This document shows positions 26,223-33,737 of a DNA stretch of 47,857 bases, piece after piece. The notes under the pieces are model-generated. The model saw only the letters and a program-made list of their open reading frames with translations. It was not told the DNA's origin and made no database searches. Origin of the DNA: Pleurocapsa sp. CCALA 161 (GTDB lineage Bacteria > Cyanobacteriota > Cyanobacteriia > Cyanobacteriales > Xenococcaceae); assembly GCF_003003995.1 (NCBI RefSeq), contig NZ_PVWF01000033.1, forward strand, positions 1-47,857. Reading direction: 5' to 3'. Positions within the stretch are counted from its first letter, which is position 1. Every line of letters starts with the position of its first letter. A program made the translations under genes and the position numbers.

Positions 26223-26309
26223 GAGACAGATTTGACAGATCTTTAAATTTCGACGCAAAGCAAGTAAATTGCCAATTCTGCATCTTTTGTCCCCTATTTT
26301 CAAGATAGG

Positions 26310-27179
26310 TCAATTGAATACCCTAGCAGAATCAAATACTTCTCCATCTATGCCAATTCCCTGAATTTCTAAATACTCTGAGTCAACATCGATGGTGGCA
26401 AAACTCAATCTTGCTGCTGAATAAGCAGTCCAATCAGACGTTCCTACGGGACGAGTTTTTGCCCCAGCACCGCAGGTTAAATATGTTGTCCCGTCAATTG
26501 CCTCAGTACGCTCATAGTCGTGGTCGTGACCATTAACGTAGAGTTGCACACCATATTGAGCAAACAAAGGTGACAGTAACTCAATTAGCTCGGAACTACT
26601 GCCATGAGCGCCAGAAGAATAAAGAGGATGATGTCCGAAAACAATTTTCCAGGTAGCCTTTGAGGCAGCTAAATTTTGTTTTAACCACGGAATTTGCTGT
26701 GACCAGTCGGCATTGTCATTGGTATCGAGGGCAAAAAACTGTACAATACCTTTGGTAAAGGAGTAGTAACGACCCTGCATATTAAACGCTGAATAATTTA
26801 CTTGGTCTACACCATTGTTAGTTCTGATATCATGATTGCCCAAAACAGCATAAAAAGGAACTTCTTGTTGGTGCAAAAAACGATAGGGTCTGCCAAATGT
26901 TGCCCCGACTCGTTCTATTTCTCCATCTTCATAGATATTATCTCCAGTCATTAAAACTAAAGCAAAGGGACGTTGCTGAAAATAAAAATTCATCTCTTGA
27001 GCGATCGCTAATTGTCCAATATCTCCCGTTCCCACATCTCCTAAAGCGACAAAACGAAATGAAGAGCTAGATATTTGATGGTCATTCTGAGACGTATTTC
27101 CCCAAACAGGGTAATGACTGCTTAAAGCTAATCCTAATCCTCCTAACCCTCCTAAGCGCAAGATATCACGACGTTTCAA
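26310..27179 (-). CDS. Tat-exported metallophosphoesterase (acid-phosphatase-like)
   Basis: A calcineurin-fold phosphatase probably acting in the periplasm on phosphomonoesters. The N-terminus MKRRDILRLGGLGGLGLALS has a twin-arginine signal. The metal-ligand blocks are all present: GDVGTGD (47-53), TGDNIYEDG (78-86), LGNHD (113-117), FGHHPLYSSG near 193 and NGHDHDYER near 230. The order and spacing fit the purple-acid-phosphatase-like group. Length (289) is normal. It is followed by a convergent MgtC gene; no phosphate-regulatory box was recognised upstream. Confidence 0.82.
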   Translation of the reverse strand: MKRRDILRLGGLGGLGLALSSHYPVWGNTSQNDHQISSSSFRFVALGDVGTGDIGQLAIAQEMNFYFQQRPFALVLMTGDNIYEDGEIERVGATFGRPYRFLHQQEVPFYAVLGNHDIRTNNGVDQVNYSAFNMQGRYYSFTKGIVQFFALDTNDNADWSQQIPWLKQNLAASKATWKIVFGHHPLYSSGAHGSSSELIELLSPLFAQYGVQLYVNGHDHDYERTEAIDGTTYLTCGAGAKTRPVGTSDWTAYSAARLSFATIDVDSEYLEIQGIGIDGEVFDSARVFN

Positions 27180-27281
27180 TTTTGTTGCTCCTCTTTTTCG
27201 TTTAAAATATTCGTCTATTTGCCTGGCTATTATTGCTGGCTACAAAATTAGGGGTATTTTTTCTCTTTGAGTACAGATCGC

Positions 27282-27572
27282 TCAATTATTTCGATTAGCT
27301 AACTCTTGCAAGCCGATGAAGCCCACAAAAAAAGTATAAATTCCGTAGCGTAAAGGATTCTGATTATGAGAGCGCGCCTTGGCAGCAGCAATCAATCCTT
27401 CTACACCATGAGCAAATAAGGCGACGATTGCCAGCCAAAAAAGAAAAGTTAAGTTAGGGGGTAAGGATTTTCCTTGTAAATATAAAGATAAATTCCAGCC
27501 TAATAGTCCTAAAGCACTTGTCATGCTTAAGATCGAGGCAATTTTGATTAATTTGGCTGCGGTGGGATTCAT
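27282..27572 (-). CDS. Small hypothetical membrane protein
   Basis: A 96-residue protein with three hydrophobic segments (about 8-30, 40-62 and 74-90) and a basic patch AAAKARSHNQNPLRYG between the last two. No motif of known function. It lies upstream of the Tat phosphatase on the same strand and diverges from the TspO-related gene at 27659 with an 86-base gap, so both promoters must lie there. Confidence 0.55.
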   Translation of the reverse strand: MNPTAAKLIKIASILSMTSALGLLGWNLSLYLQGKSLPPNLTFLFWLAIVALFAHGVEGLIAAAKARSHNQNPLRYGIYTFFVGFIGLQELANRNN

Positions 27573-27658
27573 AAATTCAGTAATTTTGCTTGAAGATCCA
27601 GGATAATTATTATCTACAATTTAAGATAAGCTGCTAGTAACTTAAATACTATTAATAA

Positions 27659-28450
27659 ATGCGCGATCGCTATACGGTAAATAGTAAACCAGCTATCATC
27701 AGACAAATATCTACTCTAATTGCTATTATTTCTGCTTTTGGGATGAATATTTGGGCGAACGTTAACCCTCCTAACGGATTAACTATTGGTGCTATATCCC
27801 AGAATATCTTCAAAAATGTGCTGATTATCCCCGCCAGCTATGCTTTTGCTATTTGGGGGCTAATTTATCTGGGTTTAATTTCTTTGGCAATCTATCAGGC
27901 TTTGCCAGCCCAGAGAAGCGATGGTTTATTGTATAAAATTGGCTATAAGTTAGCGATCGCCTCCATCGCTCAGATAATCTGGGTCATGTGCTTTTTATAT
28001 CGACAATACAGCGCTTCCATGATTGCTATGCTCTGTATTCTGTTACCTCTGATTGGTGCTTACTGGAGTTTACCTTTCAAGACTCGCATTTCCCGCAAAC
28101 AACAGTGGCTAATTAAGTTTCCAATTAGCATTTATTTAGCCTGGATCAGCGTGGCGACAATCATTAATGGAGCAATCTTACTGGCATCTTGGCAGTGGCA
28201 GGGCTGGGGTCTTAGCCCGATAGTATGGACAGTAATCATGCTCTTAATAGCAGGCTTAATCACTCACTTTGTGGTTCTTCCTCGCCTCGATTTTGTCTAT
28301 GGGGGAGTGTTTATTTGGGCCGCTATTGCGATCGCCATTAAGAATTCTGATGTGATGCTAATTTCGGGTACAGCGATCGGCTTAAGTATTTCTTTGATTG
28401 TATTGCTTTTATCTTTTAGCTTTTATACTCCAGATCATCAAACTAATTAA
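27659..28450 (+). CDS. TspO/MBR-related tryptophan-rich membrane protein
   Basis: A 263-residue membrane protein with about eight hydrophobic segments and many tryptophans. ASYAFAIWGLIYLGLISLAIYQ (about 61-82) and YLAWISVATIINGAILLASW (about 159-178) resemble the conserved helices of TspO-type tryptophan-rich sensory proteins, which bind tetrapyrroles. It is about 100 residues longer than classical TspO, a form I have seen in cyanobacteria, so ligand and role are uncertain. Confidence 0.7.
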   Translation: MRDRYTVNSKPAIIRQISTLIAIISAFGMNIWANVNPPNGLTIGAISQNIFKNVLIIPASYAFAIWGLIYLGLISLAIYQALPAQRSDGLLYKIGYKLAIASIAQIIWVMCFLYRQYSASMIAMLCILLPLIGAYWSLPFKTRISRKQQWLIKFPISIYLAWISVATIINGAILLASWQWQGWGLSPIVWTVIMLLIAGLITHFVVLPRLDFVYGGVFIWAAIAIAIKNSDVMLISGTAIGLSISLIVLLLSFSFYTPDHQTN

Positions 28451-28574
28451 AACGATGAATTAAACCTCGTCTAGACATAAAACCATAGTTTTTCAACAAG
28501 TTAAACAGGAGTTCATTACTACGCGGGTGTGGAACAGTTAACTTAAAAACTCCTGGTTTCAGACTGAATGCGGT
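28451..28574. repeat. Convergent spacer with inverted repeat
   Basis: CAGGAGTT (about 28506-28513) and AACTCCTG (about 28548-28555) form an 8-bp inverted repeat between two convergent genes. It may act as a bidirectional terminator, although no T-run adjoins it. Confidence 0.35.
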
Positions 28575-29255
28575 TTAGTTGTTGATTTTGATTTTTCCTA
28601 AACAGAATATTTGTTCAGATTTAATCGTCAATTCTTCAAGTGTTACATCTGTTCCTAAATCAATTTCTAGCTGGCGCTCAAGCTTGCCACTATGTAAATC
28701 ATTAGTAATATTTAACGATGATAAACAAAGAGTATGAGCATCGGTCAAATCTATACCTGTAGATAAAGCCAGTTCTTTACTCTCTCCCAAAGCATTTTGA
28801 TAGCTACCTGCAAAGTTTAATTGGTTATTGGCGATCGCTACAGTTTGCCACGCAACCCTCAGTTTGTTCAATTTTTGGGAGTCTAGGTGATCTTGTGTGA
28901 TCAAATCCCATAAGTCTGATAAACCACTTTGTAATAAAGTAGAATCAAGAGAAGCTTGTAAATTACCAGCATCTAAGCTTAATTGAAGCTCGACAAAAAC
29001 TGCTTCTAAGAGTTTAAGAGGTTTGTGCTTAAGCACCTCTGGCAAATTAACAGCAATATTCGTACCCTTAAGCTGTACTCGACTTAAATGTAGCCCTTGG
29101 TAGACAACCCGATCACAACTCAGTGATACTTGGGGAATATATCCCTGAAGAATTTGCTTGCTTTTCCCCTCAATTTTGACCTGTAAATCTTCGATCCCTT
29201 CAACTTGCGATCGCAAATAAAGCTTAACCGCGCTGGACAATAATTTTCCGATCAC
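28575..29255 (-). CDS. DUF2993 (LmeA-like) protein, paralogue 1
   Basis: A 226-residue protein. KLYLRSQVEGIEDLQVKIEGKSKQILQGYIPQVSLSCDRVVYQGLHLSRVQLKGTNI-type alternating strands at the start identify the DUF2993 family, of which mycobacterial LmeA is a phospholipid-binding periplasmic member. No strong signal peptide is visible, only a short amphipathic N-terminus. A second family member lies at 42209-43000. In cyanobacteria these proteins are common and uncharacterised; membrane-lipid binding is inferred. Confidence 0.72.
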   Translation of the reverse strand: MIGKLLSSAVKLYLRSQVEGIEDLQVKIEGKSKQILQGYIPQVSLSCDRVVYQGLHLSRVQLKGTNIAVNLPEVLKHKPLKLLEAVFVELQLSLDAGNLQASLDSTLLQSGLSDLWDLITQDHLDSQKLNKLRVAWQTVAIANNQLNFAGSYQNALGESKELALSTGIDLTDAHTLCLSSLNITNDLHSGKLERQLEIDLGTDVTLEELTIKSEQIFCLGKIKINN

Positions 29256-29666
29256 CTTTTAACTTTTTATTTTCGCTGCCGATTCTAACACTTCTTGATT
29301 AAAGAATTAAAGATCTGGCTTGTAGATTGCTAATCGCGATCGCCTAAACTAACTGATTCTCTTTGTCATATAATTTATAGTTAATTTATAGTTTCGCTCG
29401 ACATACGTTGATTAGCTAAAAAATTGGAAACGAGATATAGCTAAATTGGAAGGAGAAGCAATAGGATATTGTTAGTAACAACCTAGGCAATCTATTGATA
29501 GATTTGCCAAATACTAAAACAAAACTGTTTATACCAATTCTTAGAAGTGATAAGAAACTTAGTAGTTTTGTTGGGAGCTAACTTAATAAGTCAAAAACTA
29601 TGTATATTAAGCCTTTAACCTTTTCCCATTCCAAACTATCTCTCTGGCTATTTTTGATAAATGGCA
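29256..29666. other. Intergenic stretch with a small hairpin
   Basis: No gene was found. GGCAATCTA (29486-29494) and TAGATTTGCC (about 29499-29508) form a hairpin with one bulge. The region probably contains the DUF2993 promoter. Confidence 0.4.
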
Positions 29667-30482
29667 TTACCTCTCACATACATGAGTCGGGTCGTCTGCT
29701 TTTTCCGCAAATTCTAACCCTCTAGCCAAACGCCAGGCAAAAATTGGCGGTAAACCAGCATCTAGAATCGCAGCGCAAGTTTTTTGATAGTCATACTCCA
29801 CTTCTCGTAAACTGACTGCATCTATCTCAGTATCATAAACCACATAAGTAGCATTGGGACGACCATGACGGGGTTCGCCTACCGAACCGACATTGATAAT
29901 TCGCTTCAGGGGAGTATTAAAACTAACAGTAGCTTGTTCATCTTGATTAGGCTGATTAACTTTAACCTGCAATTGTCCAGAATCTAAAGTGCGAACATAG
30001 GGAACATGAGTATGTCCACAAAACAGCACATCTGCATCACTTGATAGGACTCTTTCTAAGGCGACAAAGGCATCCATTTCGGGTAATAGATATTCGTGGT
30101 TGCTACTGGGACTACCATGTACGAAACAAAGATTATCTTCTTTATAAGTATGGGGTAGTTGTGCTAAATATTCCCTAACTTCGGGATTTACTTGCTTGTT
30201 TGTCCATTCGTGGGCGGTTTTGCCTCTTTTTTCTGCCAACAGAGAGGGATAACTACAGTCACAAGCGTTTAAGCCTTCCACAATATCTTCATCCCAACAG
30301 CCTTGTACGGTAGGAATATCTAAGGAACGGATTTGTTCCACTACCGCATTAGGATGAGGGCCATAACCGACTAAATCCCCCAGACAATAAATCTTTTCCG
30401 CCTTTTGCTGGTCAATATCTAGTAAAACTGCATCTAAAGCTGCATAATTTCCATGAATACAAGACATTACTGCTATTTTCAT
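29667..30482 (-). CDS. Calcineurin-like metallophosphoesterase with Cys in the GNH[D/E] motif
   Basis: A cytoplasmic phosphoesterase of 271 residues in the YfcE/COG0639 group. Ligand blocks: a variant first block SCIHGN (7-12), GDLVGYGPHPN (35-45), FVHGSPSS near 131 and FCGHTHVPY near 167. Where the family has GNHD or GNWDE, this protein reads GCWDE (61-65), placing Cys62 at the metal-binding asparagine; LNACDC follows at 71-76. The gene overlaps the upstream COG0523 GTPase gene by four bases (ATGA), so the two are made together. A Zur/Fur-like site upstream of the pair suggests a zinc-linked role; the substrate is unknown. Confidence 0.78.
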   Translation of the reverse strand: MKIAVMSCIHGNYAALDAVLLDIDQQKAEKIYCLGDLVGYGPHPNAVVEQIRSLDIPTVQGCWDEDIVEGLNACDCSYPSLLAEKRGKTAHEWTNKQVNPEVREYLAQLPHTYKEDNLCFVHGSPSSNHEYLLPEMDAFVALERVLSSDADVLFCGHTHVPYVRTLDSGQLQVKVNQPNQDEQATVSFNTPLKRIINVGSVGEPRHGRPNATYVVYDTEIDAVSLREVEYDYQKTCAAILDAGLPPIFAWRLARGLEFAEKADDPTHVCER

Positions 30483-31243
30483 ACTAATTCTACCTCTGGT
30501 TCAGTTGCTAAAGATTCTTTTACTTGTTGTTGGTAATAACTAATTGCTGATTCGGGAACACAGCAGTCTTTAACGGTTTGAGCAATTTCAGCTTGCTTTA
30601 AATTGTTACCCACAATTTCAAAACCACTCTTGCGAACTGGTTTACCATCAAGCCAACGGGGTAAATTTAAGGGTTTAAACTCTAATTCAGGTTGATTAGC
30701 CGTAAAATCGCCAAAATAAATTTGTCCATCTTCTAAGTCGAAGATTCCTTTTGCCCGAACCACTTCACCATAAGCACCTTGAGTCATTTCCAGCCAAAAG
30801 GTTGCTAAACTGTCAAAATCTAAAATTTCTCCTGTTAAAACTCCCCGATGAATCTGTAAAGATGTTGTCAACTTAGTAATTTGATTGCCCGAAACAACCT
30901 CATCCGCCCAAGTAGTAAATTCTGTGTTGTTGGCATCGGGAGAAATTATCGCTACTCGATGAGAGTTCAGACTTGTTAGTAAAGGTTCGATTCCCGACAA
31001 GTCTAAATACCAGGGGATTTCAATATAGGTTATGGTTTGATCTGATCCTGCCAATAAAGCGGCTTCTTCCCCTGTCTGGTAAATTTTGAGTTGAGGATAT
31101 TCACTTTGCAGATATGTTGCATCGATGGGTATGAAATCGGTTTTGGGACTGAAATAGCCTATAGATTCATTAGTTTGGGCTATTTGTTGATGAATCCAGT
31201 GGGTTTTACCTGCACCTGAGGGACTGGCTACAGCAATAATCAT
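30479..31243 (-). CDS. Divergent COG0523/CobW-type GTPase
   Basis: A P-loop GTPase, probably a metal chaperone or allocator. The start is put at 31243 (MIIAVASPSGAGKTHW) because an in-frame ATG at 31270 lies inside the metal-box palindrome; this gives 254 residues. Walker A SPSGAGKT is at 7-14, and GAYGEVVRAKGIFDLEDGQIYFGDF near 165-190 is the CobW C-terminal domain. The CxCC motif usual between Walker A and B is absent; a CC pair occurs near the C-terminus (KDCCVPE). It is first in a two-gene operon with the phosphoesterase. Zinc is the likeliest metal, from the upstream site. Confidence 0.72.
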   Translation of the reverse strand: MIIAVASPSGAGKTHWIHQQIAQTNESIGYFSPKTDFIPIDATYLQSEYPQLKIYQTGEEAALLAGSDQTITYIEIPWYLDLSGIEPLLTSLNSHRVAIISPDANNTEFTTWADEVVSGNQITKLTTSLQIHRGVLTGEILDFDSLATFWLEMTQGAYGEVVRAKGIFDLEDGQIYFGDFTANQPELEFKPLNLPRWLDGKPVRKSGFEIVGNNLKQAEIAQTVKDCCVPESAISYYQQQVKESLATEPEVELV

Positions 31244-31258
31244 AGATATTTTTTTGAT

Positions 31259-31275
31259 AACGATAATCATTATAC
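31259..31275 (-). promoter_or_regulatory. Zur/Fur-like operator
   Basis: CGATAATCATTATAC (31261-31275) contains the perfect odd palindrome ATAATCATTAT (31263-31273). It matches 11 of the 14 specified positions of the Fur-family box TGATAATNATTATCA used by cyanobacterial Zur. It sits about 16-32 bases upstream of the chosen start of the GTPase gene. Zur, Fur or another family member could bind. Confidence 0.6.
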
Positions 31276-31300
31276 TTAAAAATCAAAAATTAGAAAACTT

Positions 31301-31337
31301 TATCAAAGAGCATTGAAATTTTCAATGCTCTTTGATA
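31301..31337. repeat. Perfect 18-bp inverted repeat
   Basis: TATCAAAGAGCATTGAAA (31301-31318) and its exact reverse complement (31320-31337) are separated by one base. It lies 58-94 bases upstream of the GTPase start codon. No T-run follows on either strand, so it is not a standard terminator. Confidence 0.85.
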
Positions 31338-31403
31338 GTTCATTTGACTACCTAAAAGCAAGGCTGCTAATTGTGAGAAATTTTTATAAAAAGTCAAATC
31401 ATT

Positions 31404-31550
31404 TTGATACTTGCATCAACAATACTGACTTTAGGAGCATCAGCAATCAAAGCACAGACATCTATTGGAGATCTACAGCAGAATTCAGGTCTAACAATCG
31501 CAGGTACAATTAGCAATGTTGTGGGCAATAAATTTATCGGATGGGTTTAG
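31404..31550 (+). pseudogene. Remnant of a small secreted protein
   Basis: A stop-bounded frame of 48 codons, opening only at a TTG, reads as a signal-peptide-like segment (LILASTILTLGASAIKAQ) followed by TSIGDLQQNSGLTIAGTISN, resembling the start of periplasmic OB-fold (BOF/DUF5666-like) proteins. It stops after GNKFIGWV, where the domain should continue, and has no proper start. It is probably the 5' part of a lost gene, though chance is possible. Confidence 0.35.
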
Positions 31551-31670
31551 TTTGTGGTGCAATCATTTTTAATGCCTTGCGTAGCAATATTTTACGCTTA
31601 TCGCTGTTACAATCTTACCTAAATTTATCTTAATAGATAGTTTTGCTCTACTTTACTTGTCCCTTAAATT

Positions 31671-33674
31671 ATGGAACTATCTCCTACTAAAAAAGCTTTA
31701 CTGGCATTAAAAAAAATGCAGAGCAAATTAGAAACTCTGGAAAATGCTAAACATGAGCCGATCGCTGTGGTGGGGATGGATTGTCGTTTTCCTGGTGCTA
31801 ACAATCCAGAGGAATTTTGGCAGTTGCTACAAGAGGGGAAGGATGCCATTACAAGTGTTCCTGACGATCGTTGGAATGAGCAAGATTGCGATCTGGGAAC
31901 AAATACCCTTGAAAAGATTGGCACTAGCTACGGCGGTTTTGTAGCTCACTTGAAAGAGTTCGATCCCAGTTTTTTTCGGATTGCACCAAAAGAAGCAGTT
32001 AGCATCGATCCGCAACAAAGATTATTGCTAGAGGTGAGTTGGTCAGCTTTAGAAAATGCTGCTATCTCCGCCGATCGGGTTCAGGGTAGTCAGACAGGGG
32101 TGTTTATTGGAATTGCGGCGGTGGACTATTGGCATCAGCTATTAAGCAGAAACAATGCAGAAATTGATGCTTATCTGACTACTGGTAATACTCATAGTTT
32201 GGCATCAGGAAGAATCTCCCACTTTTTTAATTTTACAGGCTCTAGTATTTCTTTGGATACGGCTTGTTCATCATCTTTAGTCGCAGTACATTTAGCGATT
32301 AAAAGTTTACGCGATCGCGAATGTAACATGGCATTGGCAGGGGGGGTTAACCGTCTGATTTCTCCCAAGATTAGTCTTAATTTTGCTCAAGCAAAAATGC
32401 TCTCTCCTGATGGCAAGTGTAAAACTTTTGATGAGAGTGCTAATGGTTTTGTTAGATCTGAAGGTTGCGGGATGGTAGTTTTAAAAAGATTGAGTGATGC
32501 GATCGCTGATCAAGATAATATTAGAGCTATCTTATTAGGTTCGGCAACCAATCAAGATGGACGCACTAGCAGCATTACTACCCCAAGTAGTTTGTCTCAA
32601 CAAGCAGTAATCAAGCAGGCTTTAGTTAACAGTAAAGTTACAGCAAGTCAGGTTAGCTATCTAGAAACTCATGGTACAGGTACAGCTTTGGGTGATGCGA
32701 TCGAACTTGAGGCTTTAACTCAGGTATTTCAAGACAATGAAGAATTAATCTTGGGTGCGGTTAAAACTAATATTGGTCATTTAGAAGCAGCAGCAGGAAT
32801 AGTAAGCTTGATCAAAACCGTATTGGCGTTAGAAAATAAATCTATTCCCGCCAATTTACATCTCAAACAACCTAATAGCAATGTAGAGTGGCAAAAATTG
32901 CCGTTTAAACTACCTCAAAAAGCGATCGCTTGGCATCAAACAGGACAACCTCGTATTGCTGGGATAAGTTCTTTTGGCTTTAGTGGTACTAATGCTCATC
33001 TTGTTGTCAAAGAAGCTAAGGAGTTGGTGGACGATCTCAAAGAGACAGGAACGCGAAAAAAAGATTTATATTTATTTACTTTGTCTGCTAAAAGCAACAA
33101 GGCTTTACGTCAATTGGCAAGCAATTATCTTGAGTATATTCAATCTCATCCCCATCTTTTAATTGAAGATATTTGCTATACGGTTAATATAGGGCGATCG
33201 CATTTTAATCATCGTCTAGGGATGAGTGTGACTTCTATAATTGATTTGCAAAGTAAATTAGCTCAATATCTTACTCAAGAAACTACATCGCAGGTGTGGC
33301 AAGGCAAGCTTAATCTTAATCAAGATGCAAAACTTGCTTTAATAGTTAAACCAGAAAATCAAGAGTTAAAAGAGTTGATTGAATCTATAATTGATAGTCT
33401 TGTTGCTGTAGATATGGCGGATATTTATTGGGAGATTGGCGATCGTCAAACTATAAATAATCAGCAAAAAAAATATATTTTCTCGCCAACTAATGACCAA
33501 CTAAATAATTGGCAAATATTGATTAATGGACTGGGTCAACTATATATTTTAGGCATAAAAATAAATTGGCAGGTGTTGAGCGATTTTAGCGGAGGCAAAA
33601 AAATTACCCTACCTAATTATCCCTTTCAAAGATCTATTTATTGGCTGGATTCAACAATGAGCAATGAACAATGA
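31671..33674 (+). CDS. Orphan type I polyketide ketosynthase lacking its acyltransferase
   Basis: A 667-residue piece of a modular polyketide synthase. Residues 3-30 form a helical N-terminal docking-like segment. The ketosynthase (about 28-450) has its catalytic triad intact: Cys199 in DTACSSS, His334 in ETHGTGT and His370 in KTNIGH. A C-terminal extension follows to about 535. Then, instead of an acyltransferase with GHSxG, there is an unconserved stretch of about 65 residues and directly the post-acyltransferase linker (LGIKINWQVL... LPNYPFQRSIYWLD). The reading frame ends five codons later inside a CAATGAA repeat. There is no ACP, reductase or partner gene in the window. Probably a deletion remnant, possibly still condensing or a stand-alone ketosynthase. 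Confidence 0.85.
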   Translation: MELSPTKKALLALKKMQSKLETLENAKHEPIAVVGMDCRFPGANNPEEFWQLLQEGKDAITSVPDDRWNEQDCDLGTNTLEKIGTSYGGFVAHLKEFDPSFFRIAPKEAVSIDPQQRLLLEVSWSALENAAISADRVQGSQTGVFIGIAAVDYWHQLLSRNNAEIDAYLTTGNTHSLASGRISHFFNFTGSSISLDTACSSSLVAVHLAIKSLRDRECNMALAGGVNRLISPKISLNFAQAKMLSPDGKCKTFDESANGFVRSEGCGMVVLKRLSDAIADQDNIRAILLGSATNQDGRTSSITTPSSLSQQAVIKQALVNSKVTASQVSYLETHGTGTALGDAIELEALTQVFQDNEELILGAVKTNIGHLEAAAGIVSLIKTVLALENKSIPANLHLKQPNSNVEWQKLPFKLPQKAIAWHQTGQPRIAGISSFGFSGTNAHLVVKEAKELVDDLKETGTRKKDLYLFTLSAKSNKALRQLASNYLEYIQSHPHLLIEDICYTVNIGRSHFNHRLGMSVTSIIDLQSKLAQYLTQETTSQVWQGKLNLNQDAKLALIVKPENQELKELIESIIDSLVAVDMADIYWEIGDRQTINNQQKKYIFSPTNDQLNNWQILINGLGQLYILGIKINWQVLSDFSGGKKITLPNYPFQRSIYWLDSTMSNEQ

Positions 33675-33700
33675 ACAATGAACAATGAACAATGAACAAT
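33655..33700. repeat. Heptamer STRR ending the ketosynthase gene
   Basis: CAATGAG, four CAATGAA units, CAATGAG and CAAT run head to tail. The ketosynthase stop codon (33672-33674) lies inside. The same heptamer family occurs at 36778-36826. Confidence 0.9.
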
Positions 33701-33737
33701 GAGCAATTGATTAACCATCCCCCCAAAAAAAAATTGA

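Noticed and set aside
30980-31006. Sequence GGTTCGATTCCC resembling a tRNA T-arm
   Set aside because: It lies inside the COG0523 GTPase gene, and no acceptor stem, anticodon arm or D-arm fits around it.
31313-31513. Plus-strand 66-codon frame starting inside the 18-bp palindrome
   Set aside because: No ribosome site, composition unlike a protein, and it starts in repeat sequence.
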